Below are positions 1-7,042 of a DNA stretch of 11,284 nt, one piece after another (positions within the stretch are counted from its first letter, which is position 1; each line of letters opens with the position of its first letter). Made by a program: the position numbers and the translations under genes. Origin of the DNA: Gammaproteobacteria bacterium (GTDB lineage Bacteria; Pseudomonadota; Gammaproteobacteria; SZUA-140); the NCBI GenBank assembly GCA_026982145.1, contig JALSHQ010000352.1, positions 1-11,284 on the forward strand. Reading direction: 5' to 3'. The notes under the pieces are model-generated. The model did no database searches and was not told where the DNA came from. It saw only the letters and a list, made by a program, of their open reading frames with translations.

Positions 1-397
1 AGCCAACGCCATCGCACCGGGCAAGCGTCCGCTCTCAAGTATGTCACCCACCTTTCTGGAAGACGAAAATCGCGTTGCCATCCTCGGCACACCCGGCGGC
101 AGCCGCATCATCACGATGGTACTGCTCGGAGCATTGGAGTTTGCTGCTGGCAAACCGCCGCATGACTGGGTTAACGCCGCGCGCTTTCATCATCAATACC
201 TGCCAGACCAGATCAGCTTTGAACCCGGTGCCATTGATAAGCAGACCGCCTCAAAATTAAAAGCGATGGGGCACAAGCTCAAAAAGCGCGGCCGTCACTA
301 CGGTAATATGCAGGCGATTTTGTGGGATCGCAGCCAAAACAAGGTCATCGCAGCCAGTGACCCACGCGGCAATGGGCAGGCAACGGTGACACAATAA
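1..397 (+). CDS. ggt: Gamma-glutamyltransferase, C-terminal end (partial)
   Basis: The reading frame is open from base 2 and ends at TAA 395-397; its start lies left of the window. The visible 131 residues match the end of the small, catalytic subunit of gamma-glutamyltranspeptidase. They include the P-L-S-S-M-S-P-T segment followed by a GTPGGSRI stretch, the glycine pair that in this family helps form the oxyanion hole next to the gamma-glutamyl site, and a closing DPRGNGQA-type tail. The family is periplasmic, cleaves itself into two subunits, and hydrolyses or transfers the gamma-glutamyl group of glutathione. An ATG at 41 is internal (it encodes the M of SSMSP) and is not a real start. 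No terminator is evident after the stop. Nothing links this gene to the respiratory genes that follow. Confidence 0.93.
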   Translation, partial: ANAIAPGKRPLSSMSPTFLEDENRVAILGTPGGSRIITMVLLGALEFAAGKPPHDWVNAARFHHQYLPDQISFEPGAIDKQTASKLKAMGHKLKKRGRHYGNMQAILWDRSQNKVIAASDPRGNGQATVTQ

Positions 398-437
398 ACA
401 CGCGCGCCCTTATATCCCCGCTCTCAACAAGCACGGA

Positions 438-466
438 TTGCGCATAATCGGCGAATTGGATAGACT
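438..466 (+). promoter_or_regulatory. Possible sigma70 promoter for the 547-1571 gene pair
   Basis: TTGCGC (438-443) and TAGACT (461-466) are separated by exactly 17 bases in the 149-base gap after the ggt stop. They match the -35 and -10 consensus at 3/6 and 4/6 positions, so this is a weak call. It would give a leader of about 75 bases before the ATG at 547. No FNR-type TTGAT-N4-ATCAA site was found in the gap. Confidence 0.3.
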
Positions 467-546
467 TAGCGCACAAAAAAGGCCTCGTGCCGCGTGTGAA
501 ACCACCGCGAATAGAGCATACAACCCAATTTCAAAGATTTACCTAG

Positions 547-1074
547 ATGACAACACAGCCAGTCTCACACCCGGAAGATCGCGATCTTATCAAGTTCCTG
601 TTCTTTTCTGCTTTTTGCTTAATGGTCGGCACCGTCCATGGAGTGTGGCAAATTCAGCCGCCCGTACGTGCGTGGCTCGACTCCATCGGCAGCCCATACG
701 GTGGCCCCGGCCATATGATCGACCCACTGGCGCATGCCCATATGAACATCGTTGGGGGCGTGGTGATTCTCTGTATGGCCGCCACCTACTATATGTTGCC
801 GAAGATTTCGGGGGTGGCGCTCTGGTCTCGCCGCTTGGTGTTCCACACCTTTTGGTGGACCGCGCTGGGGCTGATCGGCTTTTACAGTACATTGATGATC
901 TTCGGCACAGTTGAAGGCAACCTGCTGCTTGCTGGCGACCTTGAAGGGATGGAGGCGGTGCATCAGATCTATAAGCCGATCATTGCATCCGTGGCGACCG
1001 TGATGGGGATCGGCTTTTGGGTCTTCTTTTTCAATGTCTTTGCCTCCGTGAAAATGGCCTATAAAAAACCATGA
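547..1074 (+). CDS. CcoN/NorB-like short membrane protein (C-terminal four-helix portion of a heme-copper oxidase subunit I)
   Basis: A 175-aa protein with four predicted membrane helices, at about 15-35, 66-86, 98-120 and 145-167. The second helix starts with H63-A-H65-M-N and runs into an LPKISG turn. This resembles the H-V-H helix of CcoN, whose two histidines bind heme b and heme b3, followed by its LIPRLWG-type turn. The next two helices also follow the order and spacing of the last CcoN helices, including the loop between them. The family's full length is about 470-480 aa, so everything carrying the CuB-ligand histidines is missing. The ORF is not a cut-off fragment, because an in-frame TAG (544-546) lies directly before the ATG. 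It has no clear Shine-Dalgarno. The stop overlaps the next gene by ATGA, so the pair is probably co-translated. It could be a stand-alone heme-b protein, an oxidase partner or a stable remnant. Homology is inferred by eye from motifs. Confidence 0.68.
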   Translation: MTTQPVSHPEDRDLIKFLFFSAFCLMVGTVHGVWQIQPPVRAWLDSIGSPYGGPGHMIDPLAHAHMNIVGGVVILCMAATYYMLPKISGVALWSRRLVFHTFWWTALGLIGFYSTLMIFGTVEGNLLLAGDLEGMEAVHQIYKPIIASVATVMGIGFWVFFFNVFASVKMAYKKP

Positions 1075-1571
1075 TTCGTGAGTGCGGCTGCCCTGACGAC
1101 TACCCGGAATGGCATAATCAAGACATAGACCTCGCTGGCCAGTGCATTCACACCATGCCGACCTCTTGTTTTTTACATATGCCAATCGCCAGTGAGCTTT
1201 ACGCTAAACGACAACAGACAGAGCTTGTAAACTTGGAGCTAGAAGAACCGTGGCCAGGGCTGGCGCTGATGCGGTCGGGCATGTTTCGCGGTAAACGCAT
1301 CCGTCTGCTCACGCATAACCGCTCGGCGTCACGCCGCATCAGCTATTTACCCAGTCCATTTAACGTGCGGGTTCAGATCCATAAAGGGAATGTGGGCTCG
1401 CTTCAGGTGCCGGTGCGTGAGATGTCGATCGGCCTGATCGAGTCAGGTAAACGCCCCAAAGAACTCTACCTCAGCCACCTTAATTGCCCCCGCTGCCAAA
1501 AATCAGAAGGCAATGAAAGGATCATGCTGCTGCGCCGCTGGGTAGATGCGCCGGGGCTAAGGCGCAAGTAG
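1071..1571 (+). CDS. Conserved-looking hypothetical protein, cysteine-containing, coupled to the CcoN-like gene
   Basis: A 166-aa protein that I do not recognise. It has no signal peptide and no membrane segment, so it is probably cytoplasmic. Cysteines lie at 5 and 7 (C-G-C), 25, 33, 139 and 142. The last two form C-P-R-C, a pattern used for metal binding or redox. The middle (about 55-105) is basic and contains R-G-K-R-I-R. The ATG overlaps the upstream stop (ATGA, 1071-1074), which supports the start and suggests translation coupled to the CcoN-like protein. The gene converges on the lipoprotein gene on the other strand with an 18-base gap. An inverted repeat GCGCAA/TTGCGC (1562-1567 and 1592-1597) spans that gap, but its loop is too long and it has no T-run, so I do not call it a terminator. 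A cytoplasmic partner or metal/heme handling role is only a guess from context. Confidence 0.72.
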   Translation: MIRECGCPDDYPEWHNQDIDLAGQCIHTMPTSCFLHMPIASELYAKRQQTELVNLELEEPWPGLALMRSGMFRGKRIRLLTHNRSASRRISYLPSPFNVRVQIHKGNVGSLQVPVREMSIGLIESGKRPKELYLSHLNCPRCQKSEGNERIMLLRRWVDAPGLRRK

Positions 1572-1589
1572 TACAGCAGCCCCAGACGC

Positions 1590-2030
1590 CTATTGCGCTG
1601 CACTCTCCGCTTGCACTTGCTGCAGGGCTAGCGGGAAGTAAAGGATCTTTTCCTTATCACTCTTTTTAATTCTTAACTTCACAGCCAGCACATCTTTGGC
1701 GGGGTCTCGCACATGCACAACACGACGATAAACGCCAAGAAAGCCATCCTGAATCGCTTGGTTCCACTTTTGAGTGCCTTCCATCCGTAACGAGACCACC
1801 AACTCATTGGCAGGCTTGCGCCCTTTAATCGCTGCAAGCACCATGAATTCAACCATCCCTGCTTCGACTTTTGGCGGGCGCGTCTGCAAGGTGACCTCAA
1901 TATCGTCCCAATGTTTCGTTGGAAAAACCGGCGTACCTTCACCCCCGGCACAGCCGGTTAACAGTAGCGTCAACGCCGCTAATAACCCCGCCGCACCCAT
2001 CATCCTTTTTTCTATTTTAGCAAACATCAT
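1590..2030 (-). CDS. Periplasmic lipoprotein, possibly FixH/YtkA-like
   Basis: A 146-aa protein whose N-terminus is a lipoprotein signal: basic residues, a hydrophobic stretch and the lipobox L-T-G-C with Cys27 as the lipidated residue. The +2 residue is Ala, so there is no Asp inner-membrane retention signal. The mature part is beta-rich, with alternating hydrophobic strands at about 45-55, 60-70, 77-85 and 115-135, which suggests a single Ig-like domain. It is last in the minus-strand operon after ccoG and the two-helix gene, 39 bases downstream of the latter. In standard clusters ccoG is followed by ccoH/fixH, which has a similarly small periplasmic beta domain on a membrane anchor, so a FixH-like assembly role is plausible but not shown. 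The frame also opens at GTG 2036. I prefer the ATG at 2030, which has a GAG five bases upstream; the ATG at 2027 is possible too. Confidence 0.75.
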   Translation of the reverse strand: MMFAKIEKRMMGAAGLLAALTLLLTGCAGGEGTPVFPTKHWDDIEVTLQTRPPKVEAGMVEFMVLAAIKGRKPANELVVSLRMEGTQKWNQAIQDGFLGVYRRVVHVRDPAKDVLAVKLRIKKSDKEKILYFPLALQQVQAESAAQ

Positions 2031-2069
2031 TTTCACTCTGACTTAAAAAGCCTCTGGTTAATCGGTAAG

Positions 2070-2504
2070 CTACAGCTTATTTTTATCATTACGCAGCAGG
2101 CTATCGAGCTCGGCCTCTTTTTCTGCTCGTTCTTCTTTTTCTTTGTCGCTGCCACGGTGGCGATAATCCACCATGTAGTAAATTATGCCCGCCATGCTCA
2201 CGCACCATGCGACACCGATTGGTATTCCCCAGTCAAACCACGAGCGCTCATAACCGGGGCGCACCCCCCAAAATGGAAAGGTAAGGCCCACAGCCACCAG
2301 TAGCAGCACACAAAAGAGCGCAATAAACCAGTACGGGATGCGGTGCTCGGAGGTCTCCATCTTTTCAACCATTTCCCAATCTTCGAGGCCGCGCTTGGCA
2401 TAGCGCTCCTCTTCATTGGCATAACCCATTTGGTCATCGGCGATCTTGCCCCACTCGACCTCTTGTGTAGGCTTAAGTACCGCTTTATCTTTGGAATCAC
2501 TCAT
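2070..2504 (-). CDS. Two-helix membrane protein with charged N- and C-terminal regions (CcoP N-terminus-like?)
   Basis: A 144-aa protein. Residues 1-54 are acidic and soluble, helices lie at about 55-79 and 90-112, and the tail 113-144 is highly charged (K-E-K-E-E-R type) and probably coiled. The entry to the first helix, E-H-R-I-P-Y-W-F, recalls the N-P-L-P-R-W-W-like entry to the N-terminal membrane helix of CcoP, but there is no CxxCH heme site, so any relation is weak. The ATG at 2504 shares one base with the ccoG stop (TGATG), and a G-rich GGGGGG stretch four bases upstream can act as the ribosome site. The GTG at 2507 is therefore less likely. With this coupling to ccoG, the product is probably an assembly or accessory protein for the same oxidase. 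No family is recognised with confidence. Confidence 0.72.
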   Translation of the reverse strand: MSDSKDKAVLKPTQEVEWGKIADDQMGYANEEERYAKRGLEDWEMVEKMETSEHRIPYWFIALFCVLLLVAVGLTFPFWGVRPGYERSWFDWGIPIGVAWCVSMAGIIYYMVDYRHRGSDKEKEERAEKEAELDSLLRNDKNKL

Positions 2505-3820
2505 CACACCCCCCGATCTACTAAATGCTGTACGCGGTAATGCGCACTCCAGCCATCATCTGCCGTTACCCGCACAATAAATGTCGTTAGCCCTTTTGGT
2601 AAGCGATTATTGAGTTTCAAATTGACATCTTTACGACCCGCAGTATCAAATGTCAGCTTTGTCTCCTCCAATGAATACATGGATGCCGGCAACCCTTCAA
2701 CCTCTATCTTTAAGGCCTTCTGCTCATAAAGCTTATTCGCAATATTCACTCGATAATTCGAGACCTGCCCCCCATGCAAGATTTCCGCGCGGTAGACGGT
2801 TAATTGGTAAGGCTGGTATGTCCATAACCCCCAACTGAATAGCGCCAAGCCCAGTAAAAATATGGGCGTGATCAAGATCGCGCGCTGTTTGCCACTTGGG
2901 AGCTTCACCGCATCAGCGGCACTCAGGTTTTTACGCTGCCCAAACTTCAATCGCAGCAAGCCCTCACCACCCTTTCTTTTATGCAAGGTGTTACACGCCG
3001 TGATGCACTCACCGCAGTTGGTGCAGCTATCGTAGGTTCTGGTTTTACGCGGGTCGATACTCACCATGCAAGAGGTGACGCAAAAGTTGCACTTTTCGCA
3101 TTCGTTCGCGCGTGATTCGTCATACTCAACATGCAGGGTATCGCGGGTCTTAAACAGGTATTGCCATATACGATAAATGCACATATAACGGCACATAAAA
3201 TGGCGAATCACAGCTAAGTTAACCAGCGCAATAAAGACAAACACTGTGTAGATCCAGTGTAATGAGCCGGCTAGCCGCTCATCCTCCTGAAATGTAATGA
3301 ACGACCAAACGGCTCCGGGCGGATTAAAATAGAGCATAGGGATCATCGCCAGCAACATCGAAACCAGCAATAGCTTAACGCTGAGCAGCGTCCAATTAAC
3401 CCATTTATTCTTCGCGCTAGCGAGACGCGCTGACATCTCATTATTCCAGTCGATCACCGCGCGCTTGCCAAGGTGCTTTTCGGTAACACTGTTAGCCCAA
3501 CTAGAAAAGCTATTTTGCGGACAAGCCCAGCCACAAAAAACGGTGCCCAGCATTGAGTACATAATCACCAGAGAACAAGCAGCCGTGAGCCAAAAGCCAA
3601 AGACTAAAAAGAAATCAGCAAACCAGATCTGCCGCCCAAGAATGACAAAACCAGAAGAGACATCAATCCGAAAAACCCCCAGCAGCGGGATCAGGATGAG
3701 CAGCACTACAAAGCCGTAACGAGCAAGACGGTTTTTCCAATACAACCCTTGCTGCGGAACACTCGGCTGTGCTCCTGTCGAAACAACCGGAATTTTACTC
3801 AAAACTTCATTAGCACGCAT
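2504..3820 (-). CDS. ccoG: Cytochrome c oxidase accessory protein CcoG (Fe-S membrane protein)
   Basis: A CcoG/RdxA/FixG-family protein, about 438 aa from this start (family about 460-480). It is an inner-membrane protein with several N-terminal helices. One carries C-G-W-A-C-P-Q, the CxxxCP copper-related motif of the family. Two 4Fe-4S clusters follow: CEKCNFCVTSC, then CTNCGECITAC, the latter beginning S-C-T-N-C. After them come a membrane helix and a C-terminal periplasmic Ig-like domain. Known role: reduction of Cu(II) to Cu(I) for insertion into the CuB site of cbb3-type oxidases. The frame can extend to ATG 3868, but that has no ribosome site. GAGG lies nine bases before ATG 3820 and three before ATG 3826, so I chose 3820. 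A possible extended -10, TG-G-TAAGAT (3844-3849), would make the long form untranscribable. The stop overlaps the next gene (TGATG). No ccoN, ccoO, ccoP or ccoI sits beside it. Confidence 0.93.
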   Translation of the reverse strand: MRANEVLSKIPVVSTGAQPSVPQQGLYWKNRLARYGFVVLLILIPLLGVFRIDVSSGFVILGRQIWFADFFLVFGFWLTAACSLVIMYSMLGTVFCGWACPQNSFSSWANSVTEKHLGKRAVIDWNNEMSARLASAKNKWVNWTLLSVKLLLVSMLLAMIPMLYFNPPGAVWSFITFQEDERLAGSLHWIYTVFVFIALVNLAVIRHFMCRYMCIYRIWQYLFKTRDTLHVEYDESRANECEKCNFCVTSCMVSIDPRKTRTYDSCTNCGECITACNTLHKRKGGEGLLRLKFGQRKNLSAADAVKLPSGKQRAILITPIFLLGLALFSWGLWTYQPYQLTVYRAEILHGGQVSNYRVNIANKLYEQKALKIEVEGLPASMYSLEETKLTFDTAGRKDVNLKLNNRLPKGLTTFIVRVTADDGWSAHYRVQHLVDRGV

Positions 3821-3977
3821 CGTCATATTCCTCGTAGCCGCCAATCTTACCATATGAAGTGATGCCATTTCAGTCCCACAAGCAGCGAAATCTAAGCCGC
3901 TTTTGGCAATAGCAAAGGCCTGTCATTTTTACGCCACATTAGACGCCATCTTTTCTAGGGCTTGAGCATATAAGCAG

Positions 3978-4006
3978 TTGAGTTTTGGTGGGAGATTGGC
4001 TATAGT
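3978..4006 (+). promoter_or_regulatory. Sigma70-type promoter for the 42-aa membrane peptide gene
   Basis: TTGAGT (-35, 3978-3983) and TATAGT (-10, 4001-4006) are separated by 17 bases, matching the consensus at 4/6 and 5/6. Transcription would begin near 4013, giving a leader of about 65 bases. It lies in the divergent gap between ccoG and the small plus-strand gene, and a terminator closes the unit, which strengthens the call. Confidence 0.65.
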
Positions 4007-4077
4007 CAGTATTCGGTCTAGCTCTAATGCGGGGACATCAGGCTAGACAAAAATAAGATATTTAGAGGAGAGGGGCT

Positions 4078-4206
4078 ATGATTGAACAAGTTGGTGCAAA
4101 TATTTTGATTCCGATTGGGATCTTTGTATTCCTGATCGTGGGTGCATATATGGTTTCTGATACTGCATTCAAAGACGTTATCAAACGCCGAGGTGAAGGC
4201 CAGTAA
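4078..4206 (+). CDS. Small single-helix membrane protein (42 aa)
   Basis: ATG 4078 to TAA 4204-4206 encodes 42 residues: a short polar N-terminus (M-I-E-Q-V-G-A-N), one hydrophobic helix at about 8-26, and a basic C-terminal tail (F-K-D-V-I-K-R-R-G-E-G-Q) that should lie in the cytoplasm. A strong ribosome site (GAGGAG, 4065-4070) lies seven bases before the ATG. A promoter (3978-4006) and a terminator (4232-4258) frame it as a single-gene unit. These signals, rather than similarity, are the reason to believe it is a gene. Size and topology resemble small oxidase subunits such as CcoQ or CydX, but neither signature is present and I do not assign a family. It starts divergently from ccoG, so the two may be regulated together. 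The minus-strand ORF covering this stretch has no such signals. Confidence 0.75.
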   Translation: MIEQVGANILIPIGIFVFLIVGAYMVSDTAFKDVIKRRGEGQ

Positions 4207-4231
4207 GCCTACCGCAGCAACGTCTAATAAG

Positions 4232-4258
4232 AAATCCGGCAATTGCTGGATTTTTTTT
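4232..4258 (+). terminator. Rho-independent terminator after the 42-aa gene
   Basis: AAATCCGGC (4232-4240) pairs with GCTGGATTT (4245-4253) across an AATT loop, nine pairs with one G-T wobble, followed by an unbroken T-run to 4258. It starts 25 bases after the stop at 4206. On the minus strand the stem is followed only by TTTCTTATT, so it may weakly terminate the 876-aa gene that ends at 4282. Confidence 0.88.
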
Positions 4259-4281
4259 GCCTGAAATTCACCCCACCCGCA

Positions 4282-6912
4282 TTACTTTAGATCACGGCTC
4301 AGCGGGCTCACCACCTTAATCTGTTCGCGGTAAATCTGAGCCTGCACCAAATTGCCTGCGCTCAGTTCAAGTCGCCATAGCGCCTTAAGTGCTCGCTCAT
4401 GATCTGGGCGAATTTTTAGTATTGCCAGCAGCATTTGGCGCTCATCTCGCCCCTGCGCCACCATCTTGGGGGCTGTTGCCCACATTGCATCGGCAAGATC
4501 AAATCCAATCCAGCGATCCCTCGGGTTTGCTTCATAAGCAAAACGCATCACACGCTGCGCTTCATTAACATCCCCTTTAAGCGATGCTAACCAACCCCGC
4601 ACCGCAAGCCCCGTCGCTACATAGCTGCGCTCAAACGCATCGCGCTGCTTGCTTTCCACCTGCAGTGATAGCAGCGCCTCATCCAACGGTGGGCGCTTCT
4701 TCAGTAGTGACGCCAGCAGTTGCGGCAAAGCACCTCCATCGCTAAAGCGCAGTTGAGGCAGCGCATATTCCAACTGAGGCGCCCATTCATCTTGCACCAC
4801 CCCTTGCCCTTCGCTTATCTCGCCCCAAAAGCGCCCAGCCCAAGTCATGCCTCCTTCACCTCCCGTCGCTTTCGCCTGCTGCTCAGCTGTGAGCCGCTGC
4901 AAGTTAGACAGAATCGCCGGCAAACCACCCAACTCATCTTTTGGGCCCACTAGCGCGAGCCTAAATCCATCAACAAAAAGTAGCGCCTGCGGGAACGCCT
5001 GCTCAAAACTGCGCAGCACAATACTCATCGAGCGTATATCGAATTGATTCAGTGCCAACCACTGAACAAAAAGACCGCCCTCATTTAAGCGCGCCTTGGC
5101 ACGTTCAAACTGCTGCACCGACAGTAGTGCGCTACGCCCGACGAGATCAGGATGAAACAGATCTCCAATAATTACATCGTAGTGGTTGCTGTCGGCGCGT
5201 AAAAAGCGACGGGCATCATCTCGTACAACCTCCATCTGCGCCATGACACCGCCATTGACCGGTGAAAACAGTGTTGTGGCCGCATCAATAGCCCCTTGCG
5301 ACAGCTCCACGCCCACTCGAGTGAGTGCGGGGTAAGCCAACGAACCAGCCGCCGAGATCCCTGTGCCCACGCCTAAAAACAGCACTGACTCAGGCGAGGG
5401 GTGCAGCAATAAAGGCAGGCGTGCCTGATTCATCTGTGCCACTACAGCCGCAGGATCAGAAGAGGCATCCATTCGTTTCAGATCCCCTAGCAGCAGGCGC
5501 TGGCCATCGCTACGCTCGACCACATGTGTGATCGAAACGGCATCTTCATGCAGCAATAGGTCAACCGTATCCGCCTGTGTGCGCGGCAATAGGGTGTTTA
5601 CCGCTGGCAATTTAATGACCGGCACTGCCAGTGCAATCACCAAAATGGCTGCAAGCCAAAATTTTTGTGCTTTTACCCAGACCATGCCGCAACAAAACAG
5701 CATCACCGCTGCGAGTATGATCGTGCCGGGCGCGCCCAGTATTGGTAAAAGGATCACGCCCGTTAGAATCGCGCCCAGCGCAGCACCCACTGAGTTTGCA
5801 CCGTAGAGTTGAGCGCCAATTGATCGGTGCCCTGTCTGCGCTTCGGTCTGATGGCGAGCCGTCAACAGTGGCAACCACGCCCCAAGTGCGAGCGTGACAG
5901 GTAGCGTTAATAGCGCCAACGCCATCGACTGTCGCCAGAGTGCATCAGACAGTGATTCATATTGAGCGTGCGCAACCCACTCAGCGAGTGGTGGCAACCC
6001 CCAGAGTGTCAGCACTGCAAATAGCGCGGTGAACATCGGTAACAGCTGCAACCACCTTGGCGATGCATCGCGACGCACCAGCGCGCTGCCCAACGCAATG
6101 CCCACCAAAAAAATAGCTAGCATGACGGCCATCACATATTCTGTGCGCAGCAAAATCATCCCAAAAAGGCGTGTCCAAGCGACTTGCAGAATTAGTGCTG
6201 CGGCTCCAATCCCGGCATAGGCGATTAGGTACCTAGTGGCTAGCCATGAGCTATCTGCACGCTCACCCTCTTTCACGCTCAGTTCTGAACGGGTGCCTCG
6301 CGATAACAAAAACACCATCAGTGCAACGGCGAAACCAAGGAGAGCGACAAGACGAATCGAGACTGTCCAGCCAAAAAGGGGCAATAGCCCAAGCGGTAGC
6401 AGTGCCCCAAGTGCACCACCTAAGGTGTTGAGCGCATAGACTTTACTGAGTGAAACCGGGCTACCCGTGATCATCGATAGCACCATGGGGAACCCCAGCC
6501 CTAGCGCAAAAGCGGGGATGAAAAGCACCAGAAAAACGATGGCACCTTGTAATATATACCACTCTGATAAGCCACCACTAACCGCGGCTGACCCCATCCA
6601 AAAATCAAGCGTCTGAAAAAGCTGTGGTGTACACCATGCAAACAGTGCGACTGCAGCTTCAAGAAGCGCTAAAATTAAGAGTGGATTACGTAAGGTGTGC
6701 GTGAGGCGCGCACCCAGCAAACTGCCCCCACCTAAGCCTGCCATAAAGGCGGAGATGGTGACAACAATACCAAAGATGCTCACCCCAAACTGAAGCGACA
6801 GCATTCGCGCCCACAACACTTCATAGGCAAGCGCTGCCACGCCAGATAAAGCATAGACGAACGCGAGAACCCACATCGATGTTGCGCTTCGTTTTTGAAA
6901 GGAATAGAACAA
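4282..6912 (-). CDS. Fused polytopic membrane protein / spermidine synthase-like SAM-binding domain with helical-repeat tail
   Basis: An 876-aa protein in three parts. Residues 1-440 form a polytopic membrane domain with an internal duplication: Y-E-V-L-W-A-R-M-L (30-38) recurs as L-Q-V-A-W-T-R-L-F (242-250), and a Y-A-L-N-T-L-G-G-A-L-G-A segment (159-170) recurs as Y-G-A-N-S-V-G-A-A-L-G-A (370-381). Residues 445-660 resemble spermidine synthase: G-V-G-T-G (514-518) for SAM binding, V-G-V-E-L-S (533-538), R-D-D-A-R (564-568) and D-V-I-I-G-D (579-584). The usual GGGDG loop is GVGTG, so the substrate may not be putrescine. Residues 760-870 look like TPR-type helical repeats. Similar fusions are commonly annotated 'fused MFS/spermidine synthase', with little experimental evidence for function. 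The start is TTG with GGAG six bases upstream; ATG 6876 (residue 13) is an alternative but would trim the first helix. It is flanked by the respiratory operons with gaps of 130 and 75 bases. Confidence 0.85.
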   Translation of the reverse strand: MFYSFQKRSATSMWVLAFVYALSGVAALAYEVLWARMLSLQFGVSIFGIVVTISAFMAGLGGGSLLGARLTHTLRNPLLILALLEAAVALFAWCTPQLFQTLDFWMGSAAVSGGLSEWYILQGAIVFLVLFIPAFALGLGFPMVLSMITGSPVSLSKVYALNTLGGALGALLPLGLLPLFGWTVSIRLVALLGFAVALMVFLLSRGTRSELSVKEGERADSSWLATRYLIAYAGIGAAALILQVAWTRLFGMILLRTEYVMAVMLAIFLVGIALGSALVRRDASPRWLQLLPMFTALFAVLTLWGLPPLAEWVAHAQYESLSDALWRQSMALALLTLPVTLALGAWLPLLTARHQTEAQTGHRSIGAQLYGANSVGAALGAILTGVILLPILGAPGTIILAAVMLFCCGMVWVKAQKFWLAAILVIALAVPVIKLPAVNTLLPRTQADTVDLLLHEDAVSITHVVERSDGQRLLLGDLKRMDASSDPAAVVAQMNQARLPLLLHPSPESVLFLGVGTGISAAGSLAYPALTRVGVELSQGAIDAATTLFSPVNGGVMAQMEVVRDDARRFLRADSNHYDVIIGDLFHPDLVGRSALLSVQQFERAKARLNEGGLFVQWLALNQFDIRSMSIVLRSFEQAFPQALLFVDGFRLALVGPKDELGGLPAILSNLQRLTAEQQAKATGGEGGMTWAGRFWGEISEGQGVVQDEWAPQLEYALPQLRFSDGGALPQLLASLLKKRPPLDEALLSLQVESKQRDAFERSYVATGLAVRGWLASLKGDVNEAQRVMRFAYEANPRDRWIGFDLADAMWATAPKMVAQGRDERQMLLAILKIRPDHERALKALWRLELSAGNLVQAQIYREQIKVVSPLSRDLK

Positions 6913-7013
6913 AGTCAGCTCCGCTTATCCTGGATATTAGTCCTCAATCATGGCACTTTTTCAGTGCATATTGAGTCATACAATCCAGCGTTACAGTAGC
7001 AGCGGGAGGATAC

Positions 7014-7039
7014 AGCCATCAACCATTTTAGGGATGGCT
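7014..7039 (-). other. Stem-loop just after the end of the seven-gene operon
   Basis: AGCCATC (7014-7020) and GATGGCT (7033-7039) form a perfect 7-bp stem with a 12-base loop, three bases past the TAA at 7043-7045. No T-run follows on the minus strand, so it is not an intrinsic terminator. It may protect the 3' end of the transcript or help Rho-dependent ending. The rest of the 6913-7042 gap holds only a 5-bp hairpin (GCACT/AGTGC, 6953-6967) and no convincing promoter. Confidence 0.4.
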
Positions 7040-7042
7040 CAA

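Noticed and set aside
398..546. FNR/DNR-type site (TTGAT-N4-ATCAA) expected ahead of microaerobic oxidase genes
   Set aside because: No match here or in the other gaps (3821-4077, 6913-7042, 10438-10599); TTGATCGGAAATTT ahead of the 10437 gene matches only the left half.
438..914. Plus-strand 158-aa ORF overlapping the start of the CcoN-like gene
   Set aside because: Arg/Pro-rich shadow frame of the 547-1074 gene, with no ribosome site and no sensible domain.
619..1185. Minus-strand 188-aa ORF antisense to the CcoN-like gene
   Set aside because: His/Gly/Arg-rich composition typical of antisense frames; the plus-strand gene has helices and an ATGA-coupled partner.
1562..1597. Inverted repeat GCGCAA/TTGCGC between converging genes as a bidirectional terminator
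   Set aside because: Six-base arms with a 24-base loop and no T-run on either strand.
4024..4242. Minus-strand 72-aa ORF over the 42-aa gene
   Set aside because: No ribosome site or promoter in that direction, and it runs through the plus-strand terminator; the plus-strand frame has all signals.
6953..6967. GCACT/AGTGC hairpin as a terminator of the seven-gene operon
   Set aside because: Stem only five pairs and no T-run after it on the minus strand.
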